The notes under the pieces: model-generated
The model's input: the letters and a program-made list of their open reading frames with translations, nothing else
What the model was told of the DNA's origin: nothing
The model's database searches: none
Source: Streptomyces katrae
GTDB lineage: Bacteria; Actinomycetota; Actinomycetes; Streptomycetales; Streptomycetaceae
Assembly: GCF_000966975.1 (NCBI RefSeq)
Contig: NZ_JZWV01000146.1
Location: forward strand, 1 to 6,250
Reading direction: 5' to 3'
Length of the DNA stretch: 6,250 bases
Shown here: in pieces, positions 5,179-6,250 of the stretch
Position numbering within the stretch: the stretch's first letter is position 1
Layout of the letters: every line of letters begins with the position of its first letter
Program-made: the position numbers and the translations under genes

Positions 5179-6250
5179 ATGACGAGCCAGGACGGCGCCA
5201 CGGCGCAAGCGTGGGAAGCACTCGGTGGGGCGGACGGGCTTGCCGGGAGGGTGAGCTATCGGGGTCCGAGCGGGCTGGAGGGGCCGCTGCCGGTGCGGGA
5301 GTTGGCGCGGGCCACTGTCGGGGTGTGCGGGCTCGCGGCGGCCGAGCTGGCTGCCGTACGGGCCGGGGGGACGGCGCTGGACGCGGCTCCCGTGGTGGTG
5401 GACGAGGGGGCCGTGGCGACGGCGTTCGTCAGCGAGCGGCACCTGCGGGTGGCGGGCCGGGCGCCGGTGAGCTTCGCGCCGCTGTCGGGGTTCTGGCGGG
5501 CGGCCGACGGGTGGGTGCGCACCCACGCCAACTATCCGCACCACGAGGCGGCCCTCGTACGGGCCCTCGGTGTGCCCGCGACCCCGGAGGCGGTGCGCGG
5601 GGCGCTGGCGGAGCGGCGCGCGGTGGAGGTGCAGGAGCTCGTCTACGGGCAGGGCGGGCTGGCGGTAGCCGTGGCGCCCGAGTACGGGGAGCCGCAGCCG
5701 CTGGTGGAGTGGACCCCGGGGGAGGGGCGGGGCGGGCGGGTGCTCGCGGCGGAGCCCGGGCGTCTTCCGGCCGCGGGGGTGCGGGTACTGGACCTGACCC
5801 GGGTCATCGCCGGCCCCGTCGCCACCCGCACGCTCGGTGTGCTCGGGGCCGACGTGCTGCGGATCGACGCGCCGGGGCTGCCGGAGGCGGACGACGCTCA
5901 CGCGGACACCGGCTTCGGAAAGCGGTCGGCGCTGCTGGACCTCGGCCGCTCCGAGGACCGGGCGGTGCTGGAGGGGTTGCTCGACGAGGCCGACGTGGTG
6001 GTGACGGGGTACCGGCCGGGGGCGCTGGAGCAGTTCGGGCTGGGCGGGGAGGAGTTGCTGGAGCGGCGGCCGGGGCTGGTGGTGGCCGAGTTGTGCGCGT
6101 GGGGGTGGCGCGGTCCGTGGGCCGGGCGGCGGGGGTTCGACTCGCTGGTGCAGGCGGGGTACGGGATCGCCGCGCGGTGCGCCGGGGAGGACGGTACGCC
6201 CGGGGTGCTGCCGGCGCAGGCGCTGGACCACGGGACGGGGTACCTGGTGG
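5179..6250 (+). CDS. CaiB/BaiF-family (class III) CoA-transferase, 3' partial
   Basis: The family moves CoA between carboxylic acids or racemises acyl-CoAs; the substrate here cannot be told. The frame stays open from ATG 5179 to the window end, giving 357 complete codons. The canonical family opening VRVLDLTRVIAGPVATRTLG appears only at residue 201, followed by GADVLRID, a GFDSLVQAGYG block near residue 325, and ALDHGTGYL, where D350 is placed like the catalytic Asp of formyl-CoA transferase. Ahead of this lies a roughly 200-residue segment with GFWRAADGWVRTHANYPHH (about residues 103-121), which resembles the C-terminal region of CaiB-type proteins. The protein thus looks like two CaiB-derived parts in series. 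No ribosome binding site precedes the ATG; a poor -10 (CACACT, 5167-5172) would fit a leaderless start. Codons end mostly in G, unlike the C-ending codons of moeA. Confidence 0.9.
   Translation, partial: MTSQDGATAQAWEALGGADGLAGRVSYRGPSGLEGPLPVRELARATVGVCGLAAAELAAVRAGGTALDAAPVVVDEGAVATAFVSERHLRVAGRAPVSFAPLSGFWRAADGWVRTHANYPHHEAALVRALGVPATPEAVRGALAERRAVEVQELVYGQGGLAVAVAPEYGEPQPLVEWTPGEGRGGRVLAAEPGRLPAAGVRVLDLTRVIAGPVATRTLGVLGADVLRIDAPGLPEADDAHADTGFGKRSALLDLGRSEDRAVLEGLLDEADVVVTGYRPGALEQFGLGGEELLERRPGLVVAELCAWGWRGPWAGRRGFDSLVQAGYGIAARCAGEDGTPGVLPAQALDHGTGYLV

Noticed and set aside
5161..6231. Long minus-strand frame antisense to the CoA-transferase
   Set aside because: It is Pro/Arg/His-rich nonsense opposite a plus-strand frame with strong CaiB-family motifs.

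Overview
The window is high-GC DNA with strong G/C bias at third codon positions. It carries a gene order I associate with Streptomyces and its relatives: a MoeA-type molybdotransferase, moaC, a mogA/moaB gene, a RimJ-like GNAT acetyltransferase and a three-helix membrane protein that I recognise as SepX. Both edges cut a gene: the MoeA gene lacks its 5' end and a CaiB/BaiF CoA-transferase lacks its 3' end.

Left region (1-3078), all on the plus strand: moeA (5' partial), about 195 bases of repeat- and hairpin-rich spacer, then moaC, mogA and the acetyltransferase packed end to end. MoaC makes cyclic pyranopterin phosphate, a MogA-type protein adenylylates molybdopterin, and MoeA inserts molybdate. 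The molybdenum cofactor steps therefore account for three of the four genes. The acetyltransferase is the odd member biochemically but fits by synteny.

Middle region (3079-4541): an AT-rich spacer, unusual for this genome, leads into sepX, which looks leaderless. Downstream of sepX lie a tRNA-like T-arm with a 3' acceptor strand but no matching 5' half, a second hairpin, and a near-perfect 17-bp terminator hairpin shared with a convergent minus-strand gene. In mycobacteria and corynebacteria the order MoeA-like protein/rimJ/membrane protein corresponds to the Glp/GLPR division module. The MoeA of this window may therefore be a partner of SepX in cell division rather than, or as well as, a cofactor enzyme. 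This is the most interesting reading of the window.

Right region (4542-6250): an unassigned 184-residue protein on the minus strand, a short divergent spacer containing a strong hairpin, and the CaiB/BaiF-family gene, which has a roughly 200-residue N-terminal extension ahead of its canonical start motif and G-ending codons instead of the C-ending codons of the left-hand genes. I saw no CRISPR array, insertion sequence, rRNA or complete tRNA.
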